From: Sediminispirochaeta smaragdinae DSM 11293 | GTDB taxonomy: Bacteria > Spirochaetota > Spirochaetia > DSM-16054 > Sediminispirochaetaceae | Direction of reading: 5' to 3' | Length of the DNA: 64,000 bases | NCBI RefSeq assembly: GCF_000143985.1 | Contig: NC_014364.1 | Span: 1,240,001 to 1,304,000, forward strand | Part shown: piece by piece, positions 52,819 to 62,096 of the stretch | Numbering within the stretch: position 1 is the first letter of the stretch | Layout: each line of letters opens with the position of its first letter | Notes under the pieces: generated by a model | Databases searched by the model: none | What the model saw: only the letters and a program-made list of their open reading frames with translations | Told to the model about the DNA's origin: nothing | Position numbers and translations under genes: made by a program

Positions 52819-55188
52819 ATGACGGGAACAAGAGCAATCGAAACGATTCTTGGGCAGATGAGCCTTGATGAAAAACTTCGCTTATGCACCGGTGACGGGC
52901 TATGGCATACGGCAGCGTTCCCCAGCCTTGGGGTTCCCGCTGTGCTGATGAGCGACGGGACCAGCGGAGTACGGCTGCAAAAGGAGTCTAAAGGGCCTGA
53001 TGATACCGATTTTGCCTATAATGCGATCAACAGCAGCTTTGACAGCGATGAGGCTCTGACCTGTACCTATGCCGCAACCTGCTTTCCCTCCGGATCGACG
53101 ATCTCTTGTTCCTGGGATACCGAGCTTATACAGGAGGTGGGCCGAGCCATTGCCGAGGAGTGCAGGGCCTTAGGCATCCGTCTTCTGCTGGGGCCCGGAA
53201 TCAATATCCGCAGACATCCCCTCACCGCACGTAATTTCGAATACTATTCCGAGGATCCCTTTCTGACCGGCCGTATGGGTGCGGCCATGGTGAAGGGGCT
53301 TGCGGAAAGGGGGGTGGGTGCGGTCGTCAAACACTTTGCCTGCCATCACAGCGACAGTAACAGAACCAGGGTTGATGAGATCTGTGACCGTCGTACGCTC
53401 CACGAGATATACCTTGCCGCCTTTGAGTATATTGTCAAGACGGCGCACCCTGTCGGGGTGATGAGCTCCTACAACAAGATAAACGGGGTCTATGCCTCTG
53501 CGAACCATTGGCTTTTGACCGAGGTTCTGCGGGACCGTTGGGGCTTCGACGGGTTCGTTATCAGCGACTGGGGAGGGGTGCCGGATCCTGTGGCCGCTTC
53601 AAAGGCGGGTTTGGACCTGCAGATGCCGGAGTCCCTCGGCTCTAAAGCGTATCTGCGTGAGCGTATCCTGGCAGGCGAACTCGATGAGGCGCACATCGAC
53701 GGGCGGGTGCGTAACATCCTCAGGATGGTATTTCGCCTTGAGGCGATGCGGCAGGAAGGCGGTCAGGTCGACACCCGTATGCATCATGATCTTGCCAGAA
53801 GGGCCGCTGCAGAGTCGATCGTGCTTTTGCGAAATGAGAACCATGTGCTACCGCTTTCGGCCTCCTGCGGCACGATTGCCGTTATCGGTGAGCTTGCCCT
53901 CTCTCCCCTTTACCAGGGGACAGGCTGTGCGATTGTGAACAGCAGGCGGGTGGATACCCCTCTCGACTGCATCAAGGAGCAGGCGCCGGCTGAGACAAAG
54001 GTGCTCTTCAGCCGGGGGTACCGCGGCGCCGGAGAGGACGACGGAGGGGGTGCCGGAGGGGAGGATACTTCCATGGTGGAGGAGGCGAGGGCCTGTGCCG
54101 CCTCCTCCGATGTCGTCGTATTCTTTCTTGGAAGCTTTCTGCCTCCGGAATCCGATCACTACAATCGGGAGCATATGCGCGTTGAAGCCAGCCATGAGCG
54201 TGTGCTGGAAGCGGTGCTCTCCACGGGAAAACCGGTAGTTGTCATTTTGCAGTCAGGCGATGCTGTTGAAATGGCCTGGAGCGACCGGGTCGATGCACTG
54301 CTGATGACGGGATTCGGCGGTGAGGGTGTGGGGGATGCGATTGCCAGGGTGCTCTTTGGAACGGTTAATCCCAGCGGAAGGTTGCCGGTAACAATCCCCA
54401 AAAGCCTCCGGCAAACCCCCGCTTTTACCAGCTTTCCCGGTGACGGTTTCAACCTTGTCGTCGGTGAAGGTATATTCACCGGCTACCGTTACTATGATTA
54501 CCGGGGACTGGAACCCCTTTTTCCCTTCGGCTACGGTCTCTCCTACACCAGATTTACCTATGGTGATGTGAAACTCTCTTCCGAAACCGTCAGGCTACCG
54601 GAATGCCTCGAGATAGCGGTGGAGGTGGAAAACAGCGGGGAGTTCTTCGGAAAAGAGGTCGTTCAACTCTATCTTTCGCAAAGCTCTCCACGAATACCCC
54701 GTCCGGTGCGGGAATTGAAGGGCTTTGCAAAGCTCTCCCTTGCCCCGGGAGAGAAAAAACGTGCCTGCTTTACCCTATGTGAACGGGATTTTTCCTATTT
54801 CGATGAAAGTCGGGATGGATGGAGCGCCGACAGCGACGCCTTCCTTATCGAGATCGGTTCTTCAAGTCGGAATATCAAGGCCTCTGTCCCGGTCCGGATT
54901 ATCGCCCCTCCGAAGCCTTTACGGATACTGAATGCCGAAAGTGGCTTTTCCGAGATTCTTGAGAGCCCGATAAGCCGGGATATGCTCTTCGAGTTTCTTA
55001 TCGACCGGGGAATCATCGCCAGATCCGATGTAACGGAAGCCCTCGAACATGCCTTGCGCAAAAGTTTCTGGGGACTTTACTCGTATCTCGATATGAATGG
55101 AAATGGCAAGGTCTCGCTTCCCATGGTCAGGGATTTGACCGGGACCATGAACCGCGCCATCGAAGCGGCCGCACAGGGTGCCGTCTAA
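52819..55188 (+). CDS. Glycoside hydrolase family 3 beta-glucosidase-like, with C-terminal extension
   Basis: A 789-residue cytoplasmic GH3 enzyme. TIM barrel with GPGINIRRHPLTARNFEYYSED and KHFACHHSDSNRT; nucleophile Asp250 in FVISDWGGVPDPV; alpha/beta sandwich with VILQSGDAVEMAW and a fibronectin-like domain ending near 685. The last 95 residues are an additional helical part that contains DMNGNGKVSLPM (about 754-765), which resembles a calcium-binding EF-hand loop but lacks the Glu at its last position. It differs clearly from the GH3 gene at 42075, so the two clusters serve different substrates. AGAGG precedes ATG 52819. Its stop overlaps the convergent AraC gene by four bases. Confidence 0.92.
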   Translation: MTGTRAIETILGQMSLDEKLRLCTGDGLWHTAAFPSLGVPAVLMSDGTSGVRLQKESKGPDDTDFAYNAINSSFDSDEALTCTYAATCFPSGSTISCSWDTELIQEVGRAIAEECRALGIRLLLGPGINIRRHPLTARNFEYYSEDPFLTGRMGAAMVKGLAERGVGAVVKHFACHHSDSNRTRVDEICDRRTLHEIYLAAFEYIVKTAHPVGVMSSYNKINGVYASANHWLLTEVLRDRWGFDGFVISDWGGVPDPVAASKAGLDLQMPESLGSKAYLRERILAGELDEAHIDGRVRNILRMVFRLEAMRQEGGQVDTRMHHDLARRAAAESIVLLRNENHVLPLSASCGTIAVIGELALSPLYQGTGCAIVNSRRVDTPLDCIKEQAPAETKVLFSRGYRGAGEDDGGGAGGEDTSMVEEARACAASSDVVVFFLGSFLPPESDHYNREHMRVEASHERVLEAVLSTGKPVVVILQSGDAVEMAWSDRVDALLMTGFGGEGVGDAIARVLFGTVNPSGRLPVTIPKSLRQTPAFTSFPGDGFNLVVGEGIFTGYRYYDYRGLEPLFPFGYGLSYTRFTYGDVKLSSETVRLPECLEIAVEVENSGEFFGKEVVQLYLSQSSPRIPRPVRELKGFAKLSLAPGEKKRACFTLCERDFSYFDESRDGWSADSDAFLIEIGSSSRNIKASVPVRIIAPPKPLRILNAESGFSEILESPISRDMLFEFLIDRGIIARSDVTEALEHALRKSFWGLYSYLDMNGNGKVSLPMVRDLTGTMNRAIEAAAQGAV

Positions 55189-56066
55189 TAGAGGCCGATA
55201 ACGAATTTCTTGTGATCAAGATTACTCACATGCTCGTGATTCTTACGGTATTGCAGTGGAGTAACGCCGTACAGCTCTTTGAAGCTTTTGATAAATGCCC
55301 TGGTGTCGGGAAAACCCTGTTCCAGGGCGATATCGATGATCGACATGTCTGTGGTGATAAGTTCGATGTAGGCGTAGTACATGCGAATACTGGTGAGATA
55401 GTGTTTGAAGGTCGTTCCCATGTTGCTTTTAAATATACGTGAAAGATGCTCCCTGCTGATGCCCATGTGCTGCGCAAGCAACTCAAGGGTAATGGGCTCC
55501 TGATACTGTTTGTCGATAAATCTGATGATCCTTTCGCACTGCTGCAGGTTGCGTTGCGATAGAACATTGCAGTGGGGATAGCTGCTGTCGCTGAAGTAGT
55601 TTATCAGTAGAAAAATAATCCGGTACACAATGCTGTTGAGCATGAGCTGATAATTGGGAATTTCCTCTCTGCGGACGAATATGGCATACATTTCATCCAT
55701 GGCCTCTTTCAGCTCTCGATACGTTTCTTTCGTTCCCCGATCCAGAGAGAAGGTGAGGAAATCTATGTTCTCGCATGCCTTTTTGAGGAATTCATGAGGG
55801 AAAATGATGGAAAGGGCATCGCTGCGCTGAGGCTCGACGGCTTCGCAGGCATGCACATTTCCCGAGTTGATAAGCAAAATGTCACCTGGCTTCACCGTGA
55901 AAAGACGATTGTTGATCCTGTATCGATAGGAGCCTTTGAGGCCCATGGTGATTTCCAGGCTGAGATGCCAGTGATCGGATACATGATACACTTGATTTTC
56001 CGAGAGAAGATATACCCAAGCTAAAAGCGCTTTCGGGGTCTTGATAATCTCATGCTCTGTAGCCAT
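55185..56066 (-). CDS. AraC family transcriptional regulator
   Basis: A 293-residue regulator with an N-terminal cupin-like sugar-sensing domain (VSDHWHLSLEITMGLKGSYR, KPGDILLINSGNVHACE) and two helix-turn-helices in the C-terminal 100 residues (LELLAQHMGISREHLSRIF, IIDIALEQGFPDTRAFIKSF). ATG 56066 is used because GAGGGG lies about ten bases before it; a frame extending to 56120 has no such signal. It is divergent from the binding-protein gene at 56353 across an A+T-rich 286-base region and most likely controls that operon. Confidence 0.9.
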   Translation of the reverse strand: MATEHEIIKTPKALLAWVYLLSENQVYHVSDHWHLSLEITMGLKGSYRYRINNRLFTVKPGDILLINSGNVHACEAVEPQRSDALSIIFPHEFLKKACENIDFLTFSLDRGTKETYRELKEAMDEMYAIFVRREEIPNYQLMLNSIVYRIIFLLINYFSDSSYPHCNVLSQRNLQQCERIIRFIDKQYQEPITLELLAQHMGISREHLSRIFKSNMGTTFKHYLTSIRMYYAYIELITTDMSIIDIALEQGFPDTRAFIKSFKELYGVTPLQYRKNHEHVSNLDHKKFVIGLY

Positions 56067-56301
56067 ATAGCATGCACCCCTCTTTACTATAGCAAAGAAG
56101 CGTTGTTGTAACAAGTTCACGGGTTTGGGGAATCGTGGTAAATCAAGATACCGGACTAAATGGAATATGCATCAAAATGTAACCTTATTTTTATATAAAT
56201 TCAGAAAAAGTAATAAATTAGATAATAACTATTGTTTATTTGAGTAATATATTTCTATTACACAAGTAATTATTTTTTAACATAGAAAATATAATAATAA
56301 T

Positions 56302-56330
56302 TTGACAATAATATAAAACGGTCTGATAAT
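56302..56330 (+). promoter_or_regulatory. Strong predicted promoter of the fourth sugar-transport operon
   Basis: Perfect TTGACA (56302-56307), 17-base spacer and GATAAT (56325-56330) with a preceding TG-like extension, downstream of about 140 bases of very A+T-rich DNA that could act as an UP element or AraC-binding region. ATG 56353 follows after 22 bases with AAGGAGAGG. Confidence 0.7.
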
Positions 56331-56352
56331 ACGAGACCTAAGGAGAGGTGAC

Positions 56353-57738
56353 ATGAAAAAACAGCTATTTTTATGTAAGGGCTACGTGTTGGTGCTGCTG
56401 CTTGCGGTATGTGCCCTTAACCTTTGGGCGCAAGGAGAGAAAGAAGAAGAGAAGGTGATCTGGGTTACCTCCGTTCAAGGCGGCCGGGAACCTGAGGAAA
56501 ATGTTCTATTTGAGAATGAGGTCAAGCGTTTGACAGGGGTCGAGGTATCCATGATCAAACCGCCTTCCAGCGAGTACAGCACAAAGTTGACGGCGATGCT
56601 GGCAACGGGAGAACCCCTTGATATTGTCTACATCGATTCTTCCCTGATGGCAAGCCTGAAAGACCAGGATCTCTTTGAACCACTTACCGATAGGATCGAG
56701 GCGTCGAAAGTCTTACATGATCCTTCGATTATCGATCCGGCCGAATGGGAACGCATTCGTGATAAGGACGGGGAGATCTACGGGGTATTTAATAAATTTG
56801 AGCAGGGAACCTTACCGATTATCCGGTACGATTGGCTTGAGAATCTGGAACTGGAAGTGCCGACCACCTTGGATGAATACTACAGGGTATTGAAGGCGTT
56901 TACCTTTGACGATCCCGACGGCAACGGAGAAGACGATACCTATGGCCTCGCCGTCGGTTATAGCCTTTACGATCTCTCGAGCCTCTTCGGTGCCTACGGT
57001 CTTGCCCGGGGCTTTGTAAAAGATGAGACGGGAAACCTTTACTCCCCGTATGCCACGGAAGCGGCAATTCCTGTCTATGAATTCCTGGCCAGATTATATC
57101 GAGAGGGAATCCTTGAACCGAATTTCATTACAAACAAATCTTCCAATTTTCGCGACATGTTCATGACCGGTAAAGCCGGCATGACCTTCTACTGGGCCGC
57201 ATGGGTGGGCCTGTTTAATCAAACGGTAAAGGCTGAACGGCCCGATTCTCCGTTCAAGGCCAGAGGCATTACTCCCCCCAAGGGGCCCGATGGAACGATC
57301 ATGTGCCGTGCGGGCAACGACGGCCTTATGGCTATCCCACGGGTATCAAAACATAAAGATGCGGCATTCAAGGTGATTGAGTTTTGGCATAGCTATGATG
57401 GAAATATCCTCTCGACCTTGGGCATAAAAGATCATGATTACACCTTTGATAATGGGACTTATGAGCTGACCGAGCTGGGCAAGGCCCATGCCATGGATCA
57501 CGGTGCTCCACAACCGAAGTCTCTTGCCTGGGTAAATCCCTTTGGCGAGTTAGAAGGATTTGAGAAGGCGGCCGAAATTGTCAGAACATATGGAAAGCCT
57601 CAGTATGTTACCGCATACGACAAACAGTGGGAAGAGATATCGCGGGCGGAAGCCGCTAAAATCATTCTGGGAAAGATTTCTCCCGAAGAGGGAATCGCAA
57701 ACATGAATAAACGCTTCGAACAAGAAGGCATATTCTAA
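56353..57738 (+). CDS. Sugar ABC transporter substrate-binding protein (LplA-like)
   Basis: A 461-residue family 1 solute-binding protein of the longer LplA type, which partners LplB/YtcP-like permeases. Signal peptide GYVLVLLLAVCALNLWAQG, with cleavage around residue 27. A motif DDPDGNGEDDTYGLAV around residue 190 is the calcium-like loop typical of this subgroup. A strong AAGGAGAGG site precedes ATG 56353. These systems often take up complex or acidic oligosaccharides. It is the first gene of an operon with two permeases, a GntR/LacI repressor, a PHP protein and a GH38-like protein. A stem-loop follows. Confidence 0.9.
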   Translation: MKKQLFLCKGYVLVLLLAVCALNLWAQGEKEEEKVIWVTSVQGGREPEENVLFENEVKRLTGVEVSMIKPPSSEYSTKLTAMLATGEPLDIVYIDSSLMASLKDQDLFEPLTDRIEASKVLHDPSIIDPAEWERIRDKDGEIYGVFNKFEQGTLPIIRYDWLENLELEVPTTLDEYYRVLKAFTFDDPDGNGEDDTYGLAVGYSLYDLSSLFGAYGLARGFVKDETGNLYSPYATEAAIPVYEFLARLYREGILEPNFITNKSSNFRDMFMTGKAGMTFYWAAWVGLFNQTVKAERPDSPFKARGITPPKGPDGTIMCRAGNDGLMAIPRVSKHKDAAFKVIEFWHSYDGNILSTLGIKDHDYTFDNGTYELTELGKAHAMDHGAPQPKSLAWVNPFGELEGFEKAAEIVRTYGKPQYVTAYDKQWEEISRAEAAKIILGKISPEEGIANMNKRFEQEGIF

Positions 57739-57772
57739 ATATCAAAATCTCACGTACCATCATTATTGTATC

Positions 57773-57802
57773 GCAGTGTGCTTGTTTCTTTGAGCACACT
57801 GC
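57773..57802 (+). terminator. Intercistronic stem-loop between binding protein and permease
   Basis: GCAGTGTGCT (57773-57782) and AGCACACTGC (57793-57802) form a perfect 10-bp stem around a ten-base loop, 34 bases after the binding-protein stop. No T run follows, so it may cap the 3' end of a processed message. Confidence 0.7.
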
Positions 57803-57827
57803 ATCGCATTATATATAAGGAGAGGAT

Positions 57828-58715
57828 ATGAAGAGGCGGAGTGCATTACAGCAGCAGTTCAATCGATATAGGGTACTTTACCTCATGATTCTTCCGACGT
57901 TGCTTTACTTTATTCTCTTTTCAATATTTCCGCTTGCCGACGGAATCAAGATGAGCTTTCAGGATTTTCGTTTCGTCGGAGCAAGCTCCTTCGTCGGCAT
58001 AAAAAATTACCAGAAAATGTTTACAACCCCGGGCTTTTGGAACGTCTTCGGTAATACGCTTATCCTGGGCTTGAGCAATGTTGTTCTAACGGCCTTCGTT
58101 CCCATGGTTATTGCCTTGTCTCTAAATGAGGTGGTGCATTTGCCGCTCAAGCGGGGCTTTCAGTCTATTCTCTATTTGCCCCACATCCTTTCATGGGTTG
58201 TGGTCGGGGGAATCTGGACCTTCATTCTTGCGCCCGGCGGATTGGTAAATAACATCGGTGCGATCTTTGGGAAAGAATCGGTATACTTTTTGGCTATTAG
58301 TTCCTATGCCAGAGGACTTTTTATCGGCATTAATCTTTGGAAGCAGGCCGGCTATGTTTGTATTCTCTACCTGGCGGCGATCGCCGGCATCAATCCCGCC
58401 GTTTATGAGGCCGCCCTGATAGACGGTGCCAACGGATTCCAGCGGGCCTGGTTCATTACGGTTCCCGAACTGGTCAACACCTTGAAAGTCGTTCTGCTGC
58501 TGAATGTTATGGGGGCCTTGAGGATTTTCGATCAGGTGTATGTCCTGCGAAACGAGGTTATAGCCGAAAAGGTAGATGTTCTTATGTACTATGTCTATAC
58601 CCATGGTTTGGAGAAATTCAATATCGGATATGCATCTGCAGTCTCTATTTTTATCTTTTCAGTTACCTTTGTTATTACCCTGCTTGTGAGGAAGGTTTCG
58701 AAATACCATGTCTAA
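57828..58715 (+). CDS. Sugar ABC transporter permease (LplB-like)
   Basis: A 295-residue permease with six membrane segments, the LplB-type partner of the preceding binding protein. Its EAA loop reads EAALIDGANGFQRAWFITVP. AAGGAGAGG precedes ATG 57828. It overlaps the next permease by eight bases. Confidence 0.9.
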   Translation: MKRRSALQQQFNRYRVLYLMILPTLLYFILFSIFPLADGIKMSFQDFRFVGASSFVGIKNYQKMFTTPGFWNVFGNTLILGLSNVVLTAFVPMVIALSLNEVVHLPLKRGFQSILYLPHILSWVVVGGIWTFILAPGGLVNNIGAIFGKESVYFLAISSYARGLFIGINLWKQAGYVCILYLAAIAGINPAVYEAALIDGANGFQRAWFITVPELVNTLKVVLLLNVMGALRIFDQVYVLRNEVIAEKVDVLMYYVYTHGLEKFNIGYASAVSIFIFSVTFVITLLVRKVSKYHV

Positions 58716-59571
58716 CTACCATATGTTCCGATCAAGAAATATATTTCTTCTTTGCAATGTGCTGTTTCTCACGCTGCTCGCCATGACCATGATCGTTCCC
58801 TTTTTGAATGTTCTGGCGGTTTCATTTTCGACGGACCTCGAATCATACGAAAATACGATTAAGCTGTTTCCCAAGACCCTGAGCCTCAGCGGATACGTGA
58901 ACCTGTTCCGGCGCGTCGCCATCCTGACTCCCTTGCTGAATAATACCTTCGTAACGGTAATCGGTACCCTCTCCCACGTACTGCTCTGCTCCATGGCCGG
59001 TTTTGTTCTGATACGCAGCAGCTTCCCCGGCAAGAGCTTTGTGGTGCTTCTTGTCACGATCCCGATGATGATTCCCTTTCAAATGATTATCATTCCGGTC
59101 TATGTAACCATGAAAAAGATCGGTCTGATCGATACCCTTTGGTCTCTGATCCTCATTGATATCGTTTCGACCTTCAGTATCTTTCTGATGAAAAACTATT
59201 TCGAGGGAATTCCACGCTCCTTGGAGGAGTCCGCAATTATAGAGGGAGCAAACGAATGGATCGTGTTTTCCAAGGTGTATCTGCCCCTGGCAAAACCGGG
59301 GATAGCAACGATAGCCATCTTTCAGTTCGTCAGCAGGTGGAACCATTTCCTCCCCGCGGTCTTGTTCATCAACTCAACGAAAAAATATACGCTTCAGATA
59401 GCTCTGAAAAGTCTGGTTGTCTCTTCAGAGCTTACCAGTACGACGCAATCTGTCGCCAATAATGCAAGGATGGCCGGTATCGTTGTCTCTGTCATCCCGT
59501 TGCTTATTGTGTACATCTTTGCGCAACGCTATTTTACAACAGGTATTATGGTCGGCTCGGTAAAGGAATAG
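58708..59571 (+). CDS. Sugar ABC transporter permease (YtcP-like)
   Basis: A 287-residue permease paired with the LplB-like one. Its EAA loop reads ESAIIEGANEWIVFSKVYLP, with Glu replacing the usual Asp before Gly-Ala, a subtle change. It ends with TTGIMVGSVKE. The GntR-type repressor starts on the very next base, so it is in the same transcript. Confidence 0.9.
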   Translation: MSNYHMFRSRNIFLLCNVLFLTLLAMTMIVPFLNVLAVSFSTDLESYENTIKLFPKTLSLSGYVNLFRRVAILTPLLNNTFVTVIGTLSHVLLCSMAGFVLIRSSFPGKSFVVLLVTIPMMIPFQMIIIPVYVTMKKIGLIDTLWSLILIDIVSTFSIFLMKNYFEGIPRSLEESAIIEGANEWIVFSKVYLPLAKPGIATIAIFQFVSRWNHFLPAVLFINSTKKYTLQIALKSLVVSSELTSTTQSVANNARMAGIVVSVIPLLIVYIFAQRYFTTGIMVGSVKE

Positions 59572-60645
59572 ATGATGAAAAAATATGAACAGGTTGAACA
59601 CTATATTCTCGAGAAGATCGAAAGCGGTAGGTTTCCGGTGGGAAGCAAGATTCCTTCCGAAGATGAGCTTATTGAACGGCTCCAAGTGAGTAGAAATCCC
59701 GTACGCCGTGCCCTTGAAAATCTGATGAAGGATGGGGTGGTCTATAAGATTCAGGGGAGCGGAAGTTTCGTCAAGGATGTTTCCATACCCCAGGCAATAG
59801 ACCTTTATGCCATTCTCCCATCCGAAAGTTTCAATCTCGAGTCAGCCATCATCGAGGGGATGAGAAAGGCCCTTGACGATAATCACCATAAGCATGTCCA
59901 TCTGATCCTCCAGCGTCCGGGAAAGAATACCATGGAACAGATCGACATTCTCAATCTCATCCCTAAGGATCGTAAGGGGGGGATTATTTTTCTACCCGCC
60001 GTTTCCGTCAATCGTGCCGCCAATCGTCTTCTTGCCGCGAATATCAGAAAATTCGAAAAGGCACAATTTCCGGTTATTCAGGTGGACAACTACATTCCGG
60101 AATATGAGGGTAACTACATCATCACCGATCACCGCAAAGCGTCCTGTCAGATGACGGAATATCTTTTGTCGATGGGGCATAAGCATATTGCGGTCCTCTA
60201 TCAGAATCAGCATAAGCCGTCGGTGAAGCTTCGGCTGCAGGGAATCAAACAGGCGTATGAGCAGCAGGAGATAGCTCCGACCATGCTACACCGCTTTGAT
60301 CTTTCCGGAAAACCTATCACCAGAGAGTTCGTCGAAGAATTGCTTGAGAGCGGCTGCAGCGCAGCCTTTGGGCTTGAGTGTGGTTTTATCTACGATCTGT
60401 ATCGGCAGTGCCTCTCTATGGGACTGGAGATTCCCAAGGACCTTTCTCTCTGTTCATTCGACAACCATAGCTATCCCCCTTCAGAGCGCGATTTTTTTGC
60501 CGCCGTCATTCAGAAGCTCAATACCATCGGATACTATTCCGTACAAATACTGCTTGATTTAATCAACAAGAAAACCCAGGGCAATATTGAATTGCTGATC
60601 AATGCACAGCTACATCAAGGACGAAGCATTGGAAAAATTACTTAG
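59572..60645 (+). CDS. GntR-family transcriptional regulator with LacI-type sensor domain (AraR-like)
   Basis: A 357-residue repressor combining an N-terminal GntR winged helix (KYEQVEHYILEKIESGRF, SEDELIERLQVSRNPVRRAL, residues 3-65) with a C-terminal LacI/GalR-type periplasmic-binding fold (about 80-357). This is the AraR architecture. It should bind a sugar from the pathway and release its operator. It starts right after the permease stop (ATG ATG at 59572), so it regulates from inside its own operon, while the AraC gene upstream gives a second layer of control. The PHP gene begins inside or at its 3' end. Confidence 0.9.
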   Translation: MMKKYEQVEHYILEKIESGRFPVGSKIPSEDELIERLQVSRNPVRRALENLMKDGVVYKIQGSGSFVKDVSIPQAIDLYAILPSESFNLESAIIEGMRKALDDNHHKHVHLILQRPGKNTMEQIDILNLIPKDRKGGIIFLPAVSVNRAANRLLAANIRKFEKAQFPVIQVDNYIPEYEGNYIITDHRKASCQMTEYLLSMGHKHIAVLYQNQHKPSVKLRLQGIKQAYEQQEIAPTMLHRFDLSGKPITREFVEELLESGCSAAFGLECGFIYDLYRQCLSMGLEIPKDLSLCSFDNHSYPPSERDFFAAVIQKLNTIGYYSVQILLDLINKKTQGNIELLINAQLHQGRSIGKIT

Positions 60646-62095
60646 ATATGCCGACTACCATTTCCATACCGCTTATTCAGATAACAGGGACCGTGCCACG
60701 ATACGGCAGATGGTTGATGCTGGATTAGCCTGCGGCATTACGGCATTCGGGACAGGTGATCACAACCATAATCTCAGCCTCGAAAGCTGGACGAGACAGC
60801 GAGCCGAAACGGAAAAGCTGGGAAGCCTGATTCCTGATGTCTCCATTGTAAATAATTGTGAGATCACATTTCGAATCGGCCATGCCCTCGTTATTGAGCC
60901 CTCCCGTATCGAAGGCTCTGCACGAGAGGGCTTTTTCTATCTCTTATCCGGCCAAAAGCAAAACCTCGTTATTGTAAACCATCCCTATCTTCCTTCGGAT
61001 AGGTTCCGGGGCACCTTCCTTCCCCATGCGGCAGGTATCGAGGCCATAAACGGCTCCACACTCAGGAGCTTGTTACGGGATGGGGTCCTCGATGCCTGGA
61101 TCGAAGATGAGTCACAGGACTCCCTTATCGCATACCCTCATATCGCCTGTTATGCCGCGTATCTCGATCGGGGCTTTCCTGTGAGTGTTCTTGGAAACAG
61201 CGATGCCCATACCGTCGATGAGATCGGTCTGGGGGTTACCGGTTTCATCGACGAGAGCTGCAGCAGGAGTATCCGCAATTGGAACACCTTTGCGGCGACG
61301 GATACCGGGATCGCACTCCATTGGCGTTTCGACAAAGAAGGGGGGAGGGTGGACTACAAGGCGCTTTGCGACGGCGGACCGGTCCCTGTCCAGTGGTATC
61401 GGGGCTCCCTGCCTCTCGGTCTCTTTCCTGCTTCCGGTTCCCTTGACCTTACTACGCCGGGATTATATTGGTTCGGATTTCACCGCCATACCCGCTTTGC
61501 GCTCTCCTCGCCCATTGCCGTTGGCCAACCACCCTCCCTCTCTGGAGACGGAAGCTACAATCATCTGTGGGCCCTCTATTATAACTGTGTGAACGAGGAG
61601 AAGGTCTCTCATCCGATTTGGTTCTACGGTTCCGATAAGAGCCGATTCAAAAACCGTGAGGGGGCAGAGGTATCTGTAACATTCGCTTTTGTCGAACATG
61701 ATGTGGTCATCGATAAATCCGGGCCATTATCCATTCTGGATGAACTCTATCTTTGGCTTGATCGCAATGAGATTCATGAATATCGATTTTTCGATCTGCA
61801 ATATCTGCTTGATCGGGGGACCTTATCGGTAAAGGCCCACCTGATTCCCAGCCTCCTGATCGAAGATAAACAGGCGGCCAACCGATACCGGGAGGCGAGC
61901 GATGCCATCCGCACAATGCGGGAGCAGGCAAGAGGAGCCGAAATCTATATAGATGTACTTCCGCTCTTCCGGCTTGAAACAGAAGCGTCTGATTTAGTGG
62001 CTGAAGATCCTGTTTATCACGTAACCAGCCATATCGTGTCGGATGTAGGAACCGGCAACCTTACTCAGAAATTCTTTGATGATATACAGGAATAA
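60629..62095 (+). CDS. PHP-domain metal-dependent hydrolase-like protein
   Basis: A protein of about 488 residues with an N-terminal PHP domain. Metal-binding motifs are intact: DYHFHTAYSDN, GTGDHNHN, IVNHPYLP and GNSDAHTVDEIGLG (within the first 220 residues). The second half is beta-rich and unassigned. PHP domains are phosphoesterases or related hydrolases. The start is uncertain: TTG 60629 has AAGGA seven bases upstream, whereas ATG 60602 has no ribosome site; both overlap the repressor gene. Its position between a GntR repressor and a GH38-like gene suggests a role in catabolism of the same imported glycan. No specific reaction is claimed. Confidence 0.8.
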   Translation: MEKLLRYADYHFHTAYSDNRDRATIRQMVDAGLACGITAFGTGDHNHNLSLESWTRQRAETEKLGSLIPDVSIVNNCEITFRIGHALVIEPSRIEGSAREGFFYLLSGQKQNLVIVNHPYLPSDRFRGTFLPHAAGIEAINGSTLRSLLRDGVLDAWIEDESQDSLIAYPHIACYAAYLDRGFPVSVLGNSDAHTVDEIGLGVTGFIDESCSRSIRNWNTFAATDTGIALHWRFDKEGGRVDYKALCDGGPVPVQWYRGSLPLGLFPASGSLDLTTPGLYWFGFHRHTRFALSSPIAVGQPPSLSGDGSYNHLWALYYNCVNEEKVSHPIWFYGSDKSRFKNREGAEVSVTFAFVEHDVVIDKSGPLSILDELYLWLDRNEIHEYRFFDLQYLLDRGTLSVKAHLIPSLLIEDKQAANRYREASDAIRTMREQARGAEIYIDVLPLFRLETEASDLVAEDPVYHVTSHIVSDVGTGNLTQKFFDDIQE

Positions 62096-62096
62096 C

